This document shows, piece by piece, positions 43,194-51,636 of a stretch of DNA of 64,000 bases. A program made the position numbers and the translations under genes. Position 1 is the stretch's first letter, and each line of letters opens with the position of its first letter. Location: positions 2,852,001 to 2,916,000 of the forward strand of contig NZ_JAGJBY010000002.1 in NCBI RefSeq assembly GCF_020010905.1. Reading direction: 5' to 3'. Under the pieces are notes generated by a model. It made no database searches. It had not been told where the DNA came from and worked only from the letters and a program-made list of their open reading frames with translations. This stretch comes from Streptomyces acidiscabies. Its GTDB lineage: Bacteria > Actinomycetota > Actinomycetes > Streptomycetales > Streptomycetaceae.

Positions 43194-43586
43194 TCAGCAG
43201 TCCCGGAACTCCGGGGACTGGTTGAGGAGCTGGGAGCGGACGGAGGTGAAGCGGGCGTACGTCTCCCCGGTGCGGGCGTCCGGGTGGAAGGCCGCCACGC
43301 GGTGGCAGTTCTGGAAGGCGAGGGCCACACCGAAGTGGCGCTCCAGGCTGGTGCGGATGGCGTCGCTGGCGAGGGCGCGCAGGAGCTGGCCGCGTTCGTG
43401 CTCGGAGGGGGGCGGGGTCTGGTTGTCGGTGAACTCGGCGGTGCCGCTGGTGAGGTCGGCGGCGAGGGAGGCGATCAGGTCGTAGGCGTAGGGGAGGGAG
43501 GTGCGGACGGTGTCCACGAAGTCCTCCTCGCGGACGTCACCGGCTTCGGCCTGGGCGAGGAGGGTGGGGGAGACGTCGAGAGACAT
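43194..43586 (-). CDS. SCO5389-type conserved actinobacterial protein
   Basis: A 130-residue protein recalled as the SCO5389 family, usually encoded beside a ParA/CooC-like ATPase, as here. It begins SLDVSPTLLAQAEAGDV and contains a moderately acidic helical core with DNQTPPPSEHERGQLLRAL and a C-terminal FHPDARTGETYARFTSV. No catalytic motif is visible. AGGA lies 5 nt before the ATG. It is encoded 72 nt after the ATPase gene on the same strand, consistent with a two-gene operon and physical partnership. Function unknown. Confidence 0.75.
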   Translation of the reverse strand: MSLDVSPTLLAQAEAGDVREEDFVDTVRTSLPYAYDLIASLAADLTSGTAEFTDNQTPPPSEHERGQLLRALASDAIRTSLERHFGVALAFQNCHRVAAFHPDARTGETYARFTSVRSQLLNQSPEFRDC

Positions 43587-43658
43587 GGGGGTCCTGTTCG
43601 AGAGATGGGGGTGAAAGGAGAGGCCGTTTTACGGCGGGGGCGGGATGGTGTGCCCCGG

Positions 43659-44606
43659 TCAGGCGCTCGGGAGGATGCCCGGTACGTACTCCGGGTCCAC
43701 CTGGGCCGCCAGGTCCAGGCCGGTCGCGGTGTTCGCCCAGGCGCGGGCGTTGCGGAGGTGGAAGTCGACGGCGTGGCGGTGCAGCGCCGGCCAGTCCTTG
43801 GGGCGGGCGTCGACCGCGGCGCGCAGGACATCGAGGGCGTGGCGGTTGGTGTCCTCCAGCTCGCCCTGGGGGGTGCCGCGTTCCGCGGAACGTACCCAGG
43901 AGGAGTGGGTGAGGTAGGTGAGCAGGTGGTCGCCGGTCTGCTCCTTGAGGAAGAGGAGGTCGTCCTCGCCGGTGACCTTGTTGCCCACGACGGCCAGGGG
44001 GATGCCGAACTCCCGGGCGTGGTCGCGGTACTGGCGGTACACGGAGACGCCCCGCCGGGTGGGTTCGGCGACCAGGAACGTCATGTCGAACCGGGTGAAC
44101 AGTCCCGAGGCGAAGGCGTCCGCGCCGGCGGTCATGTCGACGACGACGTACTCGCCGGGGCCGTCCACGAGGTGCCCGAGGTACAGCTCCACCGCGCCGA
44201 GCTTGGAGTGGTAGCAGGCCACGCCGAGATCGCTCTCGTCGAACTCGCCGGTCACCATCAAGGGGACGCCGCCGATCCGCTGGACATGGCGCGCGTGGAG
44301 CTCGTCATCACCGAGGAGGCTCAGCAGGCGGGAGCCGCGTCCGGGCGGGGTCGTCTTGACCATCGCCTCGCGGGACGGGATCAGCGGGTTGGTTCCGCGC
44401 AGCAGATCCTTGATCTCGCCGATGTGCCCGGCGAGCGGGGCTGCGGTGAACGGCTCGGCATCGGGGTCGAGTGCCTCGGCCAGGTGCTGGTTGATGTCAC
44501 CGTCCACGGCGAGGACGGGGGCGCCGGTTCGGGCCAGGTGTCGGGCGAAGAGAGCGGAGAGGGTGGTCTTTCCGCTGCCGCCTTTGCCGACGAAGGCAAT
44601 GCGCAT
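43659..44606 (-). CDS. MinD/CooC-like P-loop ATPase (partner of SCO5389-type protein)
   Basis: A 315-residue deviant-Walker ATPase of the SIMIBI class. It has FVGKGGSGKTTLSALFA (KGGxGKT) at residues 6-22, LAVDGDINQ as the switch/Walker A' segment, and VVVDMTAGADAF for the DxTAG motif. VVGNKV gives the NK base-recognition motif. The composition resembles CooC/nickel-insertion or ParA-like factors and fits the SCO5388-type protein encoded with SCO5389. It may act as a cellular positioning or metal-insertion switch; this is not established. No parS or Tad locus is nearby. Confidence 0.85.
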   Translation of the reverse strand: MRIAFVGKGGSGKTTLSALFARHLARTGAPVLAVDGDINQHLAEALDPDAEPFTAAPLAGHIGEIKDLLRGTNPLIPSREAMVKTTPPGRGSRLLSLLGDDELHARHVQRIGGVPLMVTGEFDESDLGVACYHSKLGAVELYLGHLVDGPGEYVVVDMTAGADAFASGLFTRFDMTFLVAEPTRRGVSVYRQYRDHAREFGIPLAVVGNKVTGEDDLLFLKEQTGDHLLTYLTHSSWVRSAERGTPQGELEDTNRHALDVLRAAVDARPKDWPALHRHAVDFHLRNARAWANTATGLDLAAQVDPEYVPGILPSA

Positions 44607-45096
44607 CGCTGGTGACTCTCTGTGGGGCGGGGGTGAGGGAGGGCTGGGGTGTTGAGGGGGCGGGACTTGGCAGGACGGAGATGGTGTGACGGGGCGGGGT
44701 CAGGGGCGTCGATGAGGTGGCGCAGGTACGGCTTGTTGAGGAGGGGGTTGAGGCGGGGACGGTGGCCGAGTCCGAGAGGAGCGCCGGGGTGGAGGGGCAC
44801 GCCGAGGTGGAGACGAAGGGCCTGCTTGGCAGGGTGGGGACGAGGGCTGCTGGGTCGGGGACTGTGGGCGGCGTCGGCGTGGTGGTCGTGTGAGGGCTGG
44901 GGGCGTAGATCCCGTGAAGCACTGGGGCGGGCGTCATCCGGAGTGGGGAGGCTCAGGCTGTGAGGGGTGATGACGGACGTCTTGCCGTACCGGTTGCCGT
45001 CTGGTGCCACGTGGTGGTGCCTGCGTCGGTCGTCGGGTGGGCGGGGTGTGTGGTCCGGCTGCCTTCAGGTGTCTCTCGTCGCGAGGCTCGGCGTTT

Positions 45097-45111
45097 TGAA
45101 AATGGGTTTCA
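45097..45111. promoter_or_regulatory. candidate Zur (zinc uptake regulator) box
   Basis: TGAAAATGGGTTTCA matches the streptomycete Zur-box 7-1-7 palindrome (recalled as TGAAAATGATTTTCA) at 13 of 15 positions. It is about 120 nt before the GNAT gene and 1.2 kb before an ABC importer. Confidence 0.45.
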
Positions 45112-45208
45112 TGTGACTAGGTTTTAGGAGGGCGAGTGGGGGCTGTCAAATCGAGGGGGTGGAGCGGTTGCCGGTGGCCTCTTGATCGCACTGGCGTGCT
45201 AGCTGCGT

Positions 45209-45214
45209 ATGATG
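45209..45214 (+). promoter_or_regulatory. -10 element of a probably leaderless GNAT transcript
   Basis: TATGAT lies 5 nt before the GTG start, so transcription would begin at or next to the start codon. No SD precedes the GTG. A clear -35 was not found at the usual spacing. Confidence 0.5.
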
Positions 45215-45219
45215 TGCAA

Positions 45220-46032
45220 GTGCGTGATTACTGCATAAGGCCAGCCGGCCCGGAGGACCTCGACGAGGCGCGGGCCGTCATGCTCGATACGGTGTACCGG
45301 GACTTCGGGACGGGGTACGTGCCGAGATGGCACGGGGACATCATCGATCTGGCCGGTGCGTACGTGGCGCCGGTGCGGCACACGTTGCTGGTGGCGGTGG
45401 ACGCCGGGGGCGAGGTCGTGGCGACGGGCGCGTTGGACTCGCGCGGCCCCCTGCACCCACCGAACCCCCGGCACCTCGCCGAGTGCTACCCCTCCGGGAC
45501 GACCGCGCAGCTCAGACGGATCTACACCCGGCGTGAACACCGCCGCAGGGGACTGGCCCGACGCCTGGTCGCGGAGTTGCTCGACTTCGCGGCGGCGGAC
45601 GGGGGTTACCGCTCCGTGTACCTCCACACGGACCCGTCGGTGGAGGGCGCGGAGGGCTTCTGGCGCTCGCTCGGCGAGGTGGTACTCGACGAACGGAACC
45701 CCACCCAGGGCGCGGCCCAGTCGGTCATGCACTTCGAGGTCCCGTTCGACGCGGTCCGCCGGGGCAGGGCCCTCACGCACAAGGCCCGCCCAGCCCAACC
45801 CTCTGCGAACAAAACCCCGGCGAACCGAACCACCGCAACCCTGACCTCGGCAGGCAGCACCGCCATAGGCGGGACCCCGACGGACCAAGCTTCCACAGCG
45901 CCGATCCCCGCAGTCCGCGTCTCCGCAGCCTCGGCCTTCACAGCGCCGACCCCTGCGGGCCGAGTCTCAGCAACCCTGGTCTCCGCGCCCCCGCCCTTCG
46001 CGGACCAGGCTCCAGCGGACGAGCCTCAGTGA
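45220..46032 (+). CDS. GNAT family N-acetyltransferase with repeat-encoded tail
   Basis: The acetyltransferase domain spans about residues 1-175: CIRPAGPEDLDEARAVML at the start, LLVAVDAGGEVVATGALD, and the acetyl-CoA loop RRIYTRREHRRRGLARRLV (RxxGxA motif). GTG 45220 is chosen because a -10 hexamer precedes it directly, so the message is probably leaderless; the frame is open to 45136. From about residue 190 to the stop the tail is low-complexity (Ala/Thr/Pro/Ser) and is encoded by the 15-bp minisatellite. A single 14-bp repeat unit at 46015-46028 shifts the frame and creates the stop; without it the tail would run to 46352. Confidence 0.82.
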   Translation: MRDYCIRPAGPEDLDEARAVMLDTVYRDFGTGYVPRWHGDIIDLAGAYVAPVRHTLLVAVDAGGEVVATGALDSRGPLHPPNPRHLAECYPSGTTAQLRRIYTRREHRRRGLARRLVAELLDFAAADGGYRSVYLHTDPSVEGAEGFWRSLGEVVLDERNPTQGAAQSVMHFEVPFDAVRRGRALTHKARPAQPSANKTPANRTTATLTSAGSTAIGGTPTDQASTAPIPAVRVSAASAFTAPTPAGRVSATLVSAPPPFADQAPADEPQ

Positions 46033-46298
46033 ATCGGGCCCCCGCAGACCAAGCCTCTGCATCCCCAGCTCCTGCGGACCAGGCCCTCGCAGGCCGCGTC
46101 TCCGCAGCATCCGCCCCCGCAGACCGACCCCCTGCGTACAAGACTCCGGCAGACCAGGTCGCCGCACCCCTGGCCTCCGCAGATCAAGCTTCCGCAGCCC
46201 CGGGTCCTTCCGGCCGCGTTACCGCAGGCAGGGTCTCTGCGGACCGAACCCCTGCGGACCAGGCCCCCACGGACCGAACCCCCGTAAACCACCCCGCC
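45790..46298. repeat. 15-bp degenerate minisatellite, about 34 units
   Basis: About 34 consecutive units of 15 bp, consensus near GCGGACCNNGNCTCC, cover the 3' end of the GNAT gene and the following gene-free DNA. Clear units are 46044-46058, 46074-46088, 46149-46163 and 46239-46253. All are 15 bp except 46015-46028 (14 bp). In one frame the units encode pentads such as ADQAP, AGRVS and ADRTP; the reverse strand also stays open in parts. Confidence 0.88.
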
Positions 46299-46355
46299 CC
46301 CGCCAGGCACCGCATAGCCACCTCCCCGTCCCCCCTCCTGACAGACCGGTAGAAC

Positions 46356-47849
46356 ATGCGCACCCCCCGCCTCCTCCTCGCCCTCTCCGCCCTCCCCCTC
46401 CTCGCCGGCTGTTTCGCGTCAGGCGCCGGCGGTGATGACAACGCGTCCGGCAAAGACGACAGCGCCCGTCTCCGGGTTGCCCTCGCCTTCCCGCCCGCCG
46501 AGAAGCTCTCCCCGTACGGTGCCGACGCGACGATTCTCAGTCGGCTCGGGGTTACCGAGGGGCTGACCGCGTTGGATGCGAACGGGGCGCCCGCGCCGGC
46601 CCTGGCTCAGTCGTGGAAGCGCGTGGATGCTCGGACCTGGGTGTTCGAGCTCAGGGACGCCACCTTTCAGGACGGCACCCGTGTCACCCCCGCCGCCGTG
46701 TCCGGCTCGCTCGGGCGTGCCGTGCAGGCCAAGCCCGCCCCCGCCGCGCTCGCCGGTGTGACGCTCAGTGCCGAGGCCGACGGCGTCAGCGGCGTACGGA
46801 TCACGACCGCCGTCGCCGATCCCGTGCTGCCGTTGCGGCTGACCAGTCCGAGTCTGGCGATCCTCGCGCCGAAGGCGTACGGCGCGCAGGGCGCGGCGGA
46901 CCCGGTCGGGACCGCCACCGGGCCGTTCGAGATCAGCAAGGTGAACGGTACGACCGCCGCCACACTCGACCGTTTCGACGACTACTGGGGCGGACGCGCC
47001 CAGGCGTCCGGCATCGACGCCCGCTTCATAGCCGACGGCACCGCACGCGCCAACGCCCTGCGCACCGGCGAGGTCGACGTCGCCGAGGCGATCCCCGTCG
47101 CGCAGGCGGCCACCCTCGACGCCGCGACCCGCAAGGAGACGGCGACCACCCGCACCACCAGCCTCCTGCTCAACAGCAGGACGGGCCCCTTCAAGGACCC
47201 GGCGCTGCGGGCCGCCGCAAGGGCCGCCGTCGACACCTCGACGCTGGCCAAGGGCGTGTACGAGGGCCACGCGGACGCGGGCACCGGCATCTACGGCCCC
47301 GCCGTCACCTGGGCCGCGGGCAAGCGCACCGCACCCGTCGGCCGAGCCACCCCCGGCAAGCCGGACAACACGGCCGTCACCCTCGCGACGTACGACAACC
47401 GCCCCGAACTCCCCGAAGCCGCACAGGTGCTGAAGCAGCAGCTGGAGAAGGCCGGGTTCAAGGTCACCCTGGAGGTGAGGGAGTACTCGCGCCTGGAGGG
47501 CGACGCGCTGGCGGGCAAGTTCGACGCGTTCGTGCAGGCCCGCAACACCCTCCTCGACACCGGCGACCCGGTCGCGGTCCTGGCCAGCGACTACACCTGC
47601 GACGGCGGCTTCAACATCGCGCAGCTCTGCGACAAGAAGGCCGACCAGGCCGTCGCGGCGGCGCAGGGCGTCACCGACACCGGCAAGCGCCAGGACGCGG
47701 CGATGACGGCCGAGGCCGCGATCCTCGGCACCGACGCGGTCGTCCCCCTCGTCCACCAACGGGTCATCACCGGCGTCGGCGCGAGCGTGCGCGGCGTCCT
47801 CCTCGACCCGTACGAGCGCACGCTCGTCGGCATCGGCACCCGGCGCTGA
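46356..47849 (+). CDS. ABC transporter substrate-binding lipoprotein, family 5 (peptide/opine/nickel)
   Basis: A 497-residue SBP_bac_5 protein. The signal peptide ends in lipobox LLAGC (Cys 19). Family features: PYGADATILSRLGVTEGL, LAQSWKRVDARTWVFELRDATFQDG with the typical hydrophobic groove region, and TGPFEISK near the middle. DppA/OppA/NikA/CntA-type proteins bind peptides, nickel chelates or opine metallophores. It begins 3 nt after the end of the minisatellite frame and 4 nt before the fused permease start, so it heads an operon. A candidate Zur box about 1.25 kb upstream hints at metal chelate uptake; this is inference. Confidence 0.88.
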   Translation: MRTPRLLLALSALPLLAGCFASGAGGDDNASGKDDSARLRVALAFPPAEKLSPYGADATILSRLGVTEGLTALDANGAPAPALAQSWKRVDARTWVFELRDATFQDGTRVTPAAVSGSLGRAVQAKPAPAALAGVTLSAEADGVSGVRITTAVADPVLPLRLTSPSLAILAPKAYGAQGAADPVGTATGPFEISKVNGTTAATLDRFDDYWGGRAQASGIDARFIADGTARANALRTGEVDVAEAIPVAQAATLDAATRKETATTRTTSLLLNSRTGPFKDPALRAAARAAVDTSTLAKGVYEGHADAGTGIYGPAVTWAAGKRTAPVGRATPGKPDNTAVTLATYDNRPELPEAAQVLKQQLEKAGFKVTLEVREYSRLEGDALAGKFDAFVQARNTLLDTGDPVAVLASDYTCDGGFNIAQLCDKKADQAVAAAQGVTDTGKRQDAAMTAEAAILGTDAVVPLVHQRVITGVGASVRGVLLDPYERTLVGIGTRR

Positions 47850-47853
47850 CCGC

Positions 47854-49617
47854 GTGGCACGGGTCACGGCGCTCCTGTGGCGGGCAGCCCTCGCCGCCGG
47901 CCTGGTCTGCGGCATCGGCCTCCTCCCCTGGCTGACGGACACGGACCCGGCGCTGACCGTCCTCAAGGCCCGCGCCGTCGACCGCGACCCCACCCCGCAG
48001 GTCCTCGAAGACATCCGCGGGCAACTCGGCCTCGCCGACGGCCCGTTGCACCTCCTCGGCCAGTGGCTCTCCGGCCTCCCGCAGGGCGACGCCGGCCGCT
48101 CCTGGATCTCCGGCGAGGAGGTCACCCCGGCCGTACTCCAGGCGCTCGGCGCGTCCCTGCTGCTGGTGACGGTCGCCCTCGTCGTCGCGACCGTCACCGC
48201 CGCCCTGATCTGTACGCCCACCCTCCGCCGCACCCGGCGCGCCCCCGCGAGGTCCGGCTCCGCGATGCTCGCCGCGCTGCCGGAGTTCCTCACGGCGTCC
48301 GTGCTCGCCACGGTCGTAGGCGTCCAGCTCGGCTGGCTGCCCGCGCTCGGCTGGTACGGGCTCAAGTGGACGATCCTCCCGGCGCTCGCGCTCGGGCTGC
48401 CCGCCGGGGCCGTGCTCGGGCGGCTGCTGGACGACCTGCTGCCCGCGGCGTTCGCCGAGACCTGGGCGAAGGCGGCCACCGCGCGCGGAGTCCCCGGCGG
48501 CCGGATCGCCCGGCACGCGGTACGGCGCTGCCTGCCCGGACTGCTGCCCAACCTGGGCCTGTTCGCAGTGGGGTTGACCGGCGGATCGGTCGTCGTGGAG
48601 CAGATCTTCGACATCCCCGGCCTCGGCCGCACCACCCTCCAAGCCGCCCTCGCCCAAGACCTCCCGGTCCTCCAGGCGGGCACCCTCGCGCTGGTCCTGT
48701 TCGCCGCCCTCGTCACCGGCGCCGCCCGCCTCGCCGCCCGCCCCCTCCTCGGCCCCGCCCTGCGCGACGGCGCCCTCCCCACCCTGCACCGCCCCGACCC
48801 GCCCGCGCACAGACTCCCGCCGCTGCTGTACGGCGGACTCCTCGTCGCCGTCGTCGTGGCAGGCCTGCCCCGCGACCCGCTCGCCGTCGACACCACCCGG
48901 CGCCTCCAACCCCCGTCCGCAGCGCACCCGTTCGGCACCGACGCCCTCGGCCGCGACCTCCTCGCCCGCGTCGCGCACGGCGCGCTGGACACGCTGCTGC
49001 TCGCGGGCGGGATCAGCCTCGCCGCGTACGTCATCGGCGTCCTGCTGGGGCTCGTGCCGAGGCTGTCGGCGCCGCTCGTGGACACCGTCAACGCCGTACC
49101 GCCCGTCCTCGCCGCGCTGCTGGTCGCCGCCGTGTGGGGGAGCGGTGCGAGTACGCCCGCGCTCGCGGTGACCGTCGTCGCCTGGGCGCCCCTCGCCGCG
49201 CACACCTCCGCGCTGCTCGCCCAGGAGAAGGCGGCCGTCCACCTCGCCTCGACCCGCGCGCTCGGCGCCGGGCGACTCCACCTCCTGCGGCGCGCGCTGC
49301 TGCCCGCGATCCTCCCGCCCGTCGCCCGCCACGCAGCCCTGCGCCTGCCCGGCAACGCCCTCGCCCTCGCGACCCTCGGCTTCCTCGGCCTCGGCGCCCA
49401 ACCCCCGTCCCCGGAATGGGGGTTGCTGCTCGCCGAGAACCAGCCGTACGCGGAACGCGCCCCGTGGGCCGTCCTCGCGCCCGCCGCCGCGCTCGCCGTC
49501 CTCGGCGCGCTCGCGGTGACCGCCGGAGGGCTGCGCGGACGCCGTACGAGCGACCCCGGCGACCCGCAGATTCCCGAACTACCCGAACCCGTACGAGAGT
49601 TGGTGGCGGCCCGATGA
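47854..49617 (+). CDS. fused double ABC permease (DppB-DppC type)
   Basis: A 587-residue protein from GTG 47854 joining two BPD_transp_1 permease domains. The first (about 1-310) has the coupling segment TARGVPGGRIARHAVRRCL and VVVEQIFDIPGLGR, typical of DppB. The second (about 330-565) has FGTDALGRDLLARVAHG and RALGAGRLHLLRRALLPA, typical of DppC. Peptide/nickel systems normally encode these separately. No ATPase gene of the system is present in the window, so it must borrow one from elsewhere or rely on an unlinked gene. It overlaps the MFS gene by ATGA. Confidence 0.88.
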   Translation: MARVTALLWRAALAAGLVCGIGLLPWLTDTDPALTVLKARAVDRDPTPQVLEDIRGQLGLADGPLHLLGQWLSGLPQGDAGRSWISGEEVTPAVLQALGASLLLVTVALVVATVTAALICTPTLRRTRRAPARSGSAMLAALPEFLTASVLATVVGVQLGWLPALGWYGLKWTILPALALGLPAGAVLGRLLDDLLPAAFAETWAKAATARGVPGGRIARHAVRRCLPGLLPNLGLFAVGLTGGSVVVEQIFDIPGLGRTTLQAALAQDLPVLQAGTLALVLFAALVTGAARLAARPLLGPALRDGALPTLHRPDPPAHRLPPLLYGGLLVAVVVAGLPRDPLAVDTTRRLQPPSAAHPFGTDALGRDLLARVAHGALDTLLLAGGISLAAYVIGVLLGLVPRLSAPLVDTVNAVPPVLAALLVAAVWGSGASTPALAVTVVAWAPLAAHTSALLAQEKAAVHLASTRALGAGRLHLLRRALLPAILPPVARHAALRLPGNALALATLGFLGLGAQPPSPEWGLLLAENQPYAERAPWAVLAPAAALAVLGALAVTAGGLRGRRTSDPGDPQIPELPEPVRELVAAR

Positions 49618-50909
49618 CCCTGGCGACCGGCGTCGAGAAGACGGCGCGGCTCTCCCCTCTGCTGCGGCTGCTGATCCTCACCCAACTCGCCTTCAACGTC
49701 GGGTTCTTCGCGGTCCTGCCGTTCCTCGCCGAGCACCTCGGGACCGGGATCGGGCTCGCGGGGTGGCTCGTCGGGTTCGTGCTGGGGCTCAGGACGTTCA
49801 GCCAGCAGGGGCTGTTCGTCGTCGGGGGCGCGCTCACCGACCGGTACGGGGTGCGGCCCGTCGTCCTCGCCGGGTGCGTGCTGAGGATCGCCGGGTTCGT
49901 GTGGCTCGGGTTCGCCGGTCATGTCGCGTCCGTCATCGGGGCCGTGCTGCTCATCGGGTTCGCCGCCGCGCTGTTCTCGCCGGCCGTCGAGAGCGAGGTC
50001 GCGCGGCAGGCCGTCGTCTGGGAGGAAGAGGGCAACGGGCCCCGCACGCGCGTGCTCGCGCTGTTCACCGTCGCCGGGCAGGCCGGCGCGTTCGTCGGGC
50101 CGCTGATCGGGGCGCTGCTGCTGTCCGTCGACTTCCGTACGGTGTGCCTGGCCGGGGCCGGGATCTTCGTCCTCGTCCTCGCCGGACACGCGTGGCTGCT
50201 GCCGCAGCACATACCCGGGCGCCAGAAGACGCGGGTCAAGGGCGGGGTCGGGCCACTGCTGCGCAACCGGCGCTTCCTCGCGCTGTGCTGCGCGTACGGG
50301 GCCTATCTGCTCGCCTACAACCAGCTCTACCTCGCGCTGCCCGCCGAGGTCGAACGCGCGGCCGGGTCGCAGACGCCGCTGTCGTGGCTGTTCGCGCTCT
50401 CCTCCGCGCTCGTCGTCGCCGCGCAGCTGCCCGTCACGCGGTGGGTGGGGGAGCGGCTCAGCCTCCGTACGTCCATGGCGGGCGGGCTCGCGCTCATCGC
50501 CGCAGGGTTCGCGGTCGTCGCCGCGGCGCTGCCCGCGAGGGTGGAGGGCAACGTCGGGCTGCTGCCCGCCGCCGGGTTCGTCGTACTGCTCACGTTCGGG
50601 CAGATGCTGGTCGCGCCGGCCGCGCGGGCGTGGGTGCCCGACCTCGCGGCCGAGGGGCGGCTCGGGTTGTACACGGGGGCGTTGTCGTCGGTGTCCGGGC
50701 TGATCGTGCTGGTGGGGAGTTCGCTCACGGGGACGCTGCTGGATTCGGGGTTGCCCGCGGCGGTGCCGTGGGTGGTGCTGGCGGTGGTGCCGGTGGGGGC
50801 GATCGCGTTGTTGCCGCGTACGGAAACGGCCGGGTCCAGGGAAACGGCCGTGTACGCCGAACCCGTCGAGGAGAGCGCGTCGATTTCCAAGAACAGCCAA
50901 GGCGGGTGA
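49614..50909 (+). CDS. MFS transporter linked to the ABC importer
   Basis: A 431-residue 12-TM major facilitator starting in an ATGA overlap with the fused permease. Motif A appears as GGALTDRYGVRPV; the block LRTFSQQGLFVVGG is typical of the MdtH/CntE-like DHA1 group. Co-translation with a family-5 importer resembles metallophore loci, where an MFS pump exports the metallophore that the ABC system re-imports. No metallophore synthase gene is adjacent, so the role is only inferred. The C-terminus is Glu/Ser-rich. Confidence 0.87.
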   Translation: MTLATGVEKTARLSPLLRLLILTQLAFNVGFFAVLPFLAEHLGTGIGLAGWLVGFVLGLRTFSQQGLFVVGGALTDRYGVRPVVLAGCVLRIAGFVWLGFAGHVASVIGAVLLIGFAAALFSPAVESEVARQAVVWEEEGNGPRTRVLALFTVAGQAGAFVGPLIGALLLSVDFRTVCLAGAGIFVLVLAGHAWLLPQHIPGRQKTRVKGGVGPLLRNRRFLALCCAYGAYLLAYNQLYLALPAEVERAAGSQTPLSWLFALSSALVVAAQLPVTRWVGERLSLRTSMAGGLALIAAGFAVVAAALPARVEGNVGLLPAAGFVVLLTFGQMLVAPAARAWVPDLAAEGRLGLYTGALSSVSGLIVLVGSSLTGTLLDSGLPAAVPWVVLAVVPVGAIALLPRTETAGSRETAVYAEPVEESASISKNSQGG

Positions 50910-50943
50910 AGCTGCGCGCGTGGGCGTGGCAGGATCCCGGGAC

Positions 50944-51600
50944 ATGAGTGCGTCGCCGGGGGTTCGGGGGTTGCGTGCCGCCGTGTTCGCGGCGGTGTGC
51001 GTGCTGCTGGCTGTCGGGGCGCATCTGGTGGCGGTGGGGGAGACGCCGTCCGCCGGTGCGCAGGGGCTGGGGTTCTGTGTCGTCTTCGGTGCCGGGTGGG
51101 TGCTCGGGGGGCGGGAGCGGAGTCTCGTCGGGATCGGCGGGGCGACGCTGGTGGCGCAAGGTGCGCTGCATGTGGGGTTCGGGAGGGTGACGAGGGGTGG
51201 GAGCGGGATGAAGGGCATGAACATGCCGCTCCCCTCGCACTCCGCTCACCTCGACTCCGCTCACTCCAACCTCGCTCACCTCGACCTCGCGCACCCCAAC
51301 TCCGCTCACCTCACCCTCGTACACCACTCCACCCCCCACACCCTCGCCGCCCACTTCCTCGCCGCGCTGCTCACCTCCTGGTGGCTCCGGCGCGGCGAGG
51401 CCGCCCTCTGGTCCCTCCTGCGCCGCGCCGTCGCGCTGGTCCCCGGGCTCGTCGCCTGGTGGCGCGGGCCCGTGCGGATCGCCGCCGGCGCCAGCAGAGT
51501 CGTACGGCGGTGGCGGCATCTGCCCGCGCCGCGAAGCCTCCTGCTGCGGCACGCCGTACGGCGTAGAGGTCCGCCCGAGCCGGTTCCGTACCCGGCCTGA
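50944..51600 (+). CDS. His/Met-rich putative membrane protein
   Basis: A 218-residue protein of unknown family. Four hydrophobic segments are likely: AAVFAAVCVLLAVGAHLVAV, LGFCVVFGAGWVLG, GIGGATLVAQGALHVGF, and AAHFLAALLTSWWL. Between the third and fourth lies a repeat-like stretch rich in Met and His: MKGMNMPLPSHSAHL, then SAHSNLAHL, LAHPNSAHL and HHSTPH. It precedes a YcnI-type copper protein by 36 nt, so copper or other metal handling is a plausible role. The C-terminal tail is strongly basic. Confidence 0.7.
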   Translation: MSASPGVRGLRAAVFAAVCVLLAVGAHLVAVGETPSAGAQGLGFCVVFGAGWVLGGRERSLVGIGGATLVAQGALHVGFGRVTRGGSGMKGMNMPLPSHSAHLDSAHSNLAHLDLAHPNSAHLTLVHHSTPHTLAAHFLAALLTSWWLRRGEAALWSLLRRAVALVPGLVAWWRGPVRIAAGASRVVRRWRHLPAPRSLLLRHAVRRRGPPEPVPYPA

Positions 51601-51636
51601 AGGAATCGACTCAATTCGTACGGAGATCAGTCAGCC

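Larger units (their letters stand above)
44607..45219. other. 613-bp gene-free divergent region, G-rich plus strand
   Basis: No coding frame with family signs. The plus strand is unusually G-rich and C-poor over 44620-45060. It holds a candidate Zur box at 45097-45111 and the -10 of the GNAT gene at 45209-45214. Confidence 0.5.

Noticed and set aside
44649..44963. 104-codon open frame in a G-rich stretch
   Set aside because: It is Arg/Gly/Trp-rich, arises from the G-rich composition, and has no SD.
45790..46298. CRISPR array
   Set aside because: The 15-bp units are contiguous and degenerate, with no unique spacers and no cas genes nearby.
46029..46352. Independent gene of 107 codons after the acetyltransferase
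   Set aside because: It consists of minisatellite units in another phase with no SD. It is better explained as the former continuation of the acetyltransferase tail.
46419..51224. A 1601-codon open frame on the minus strand
   Set aside because: It is antisense to a well-supported transporter operon. Its composition (Arg/Pro/Gln/Glu runs, no domains) is the usual GC-codon shadow.
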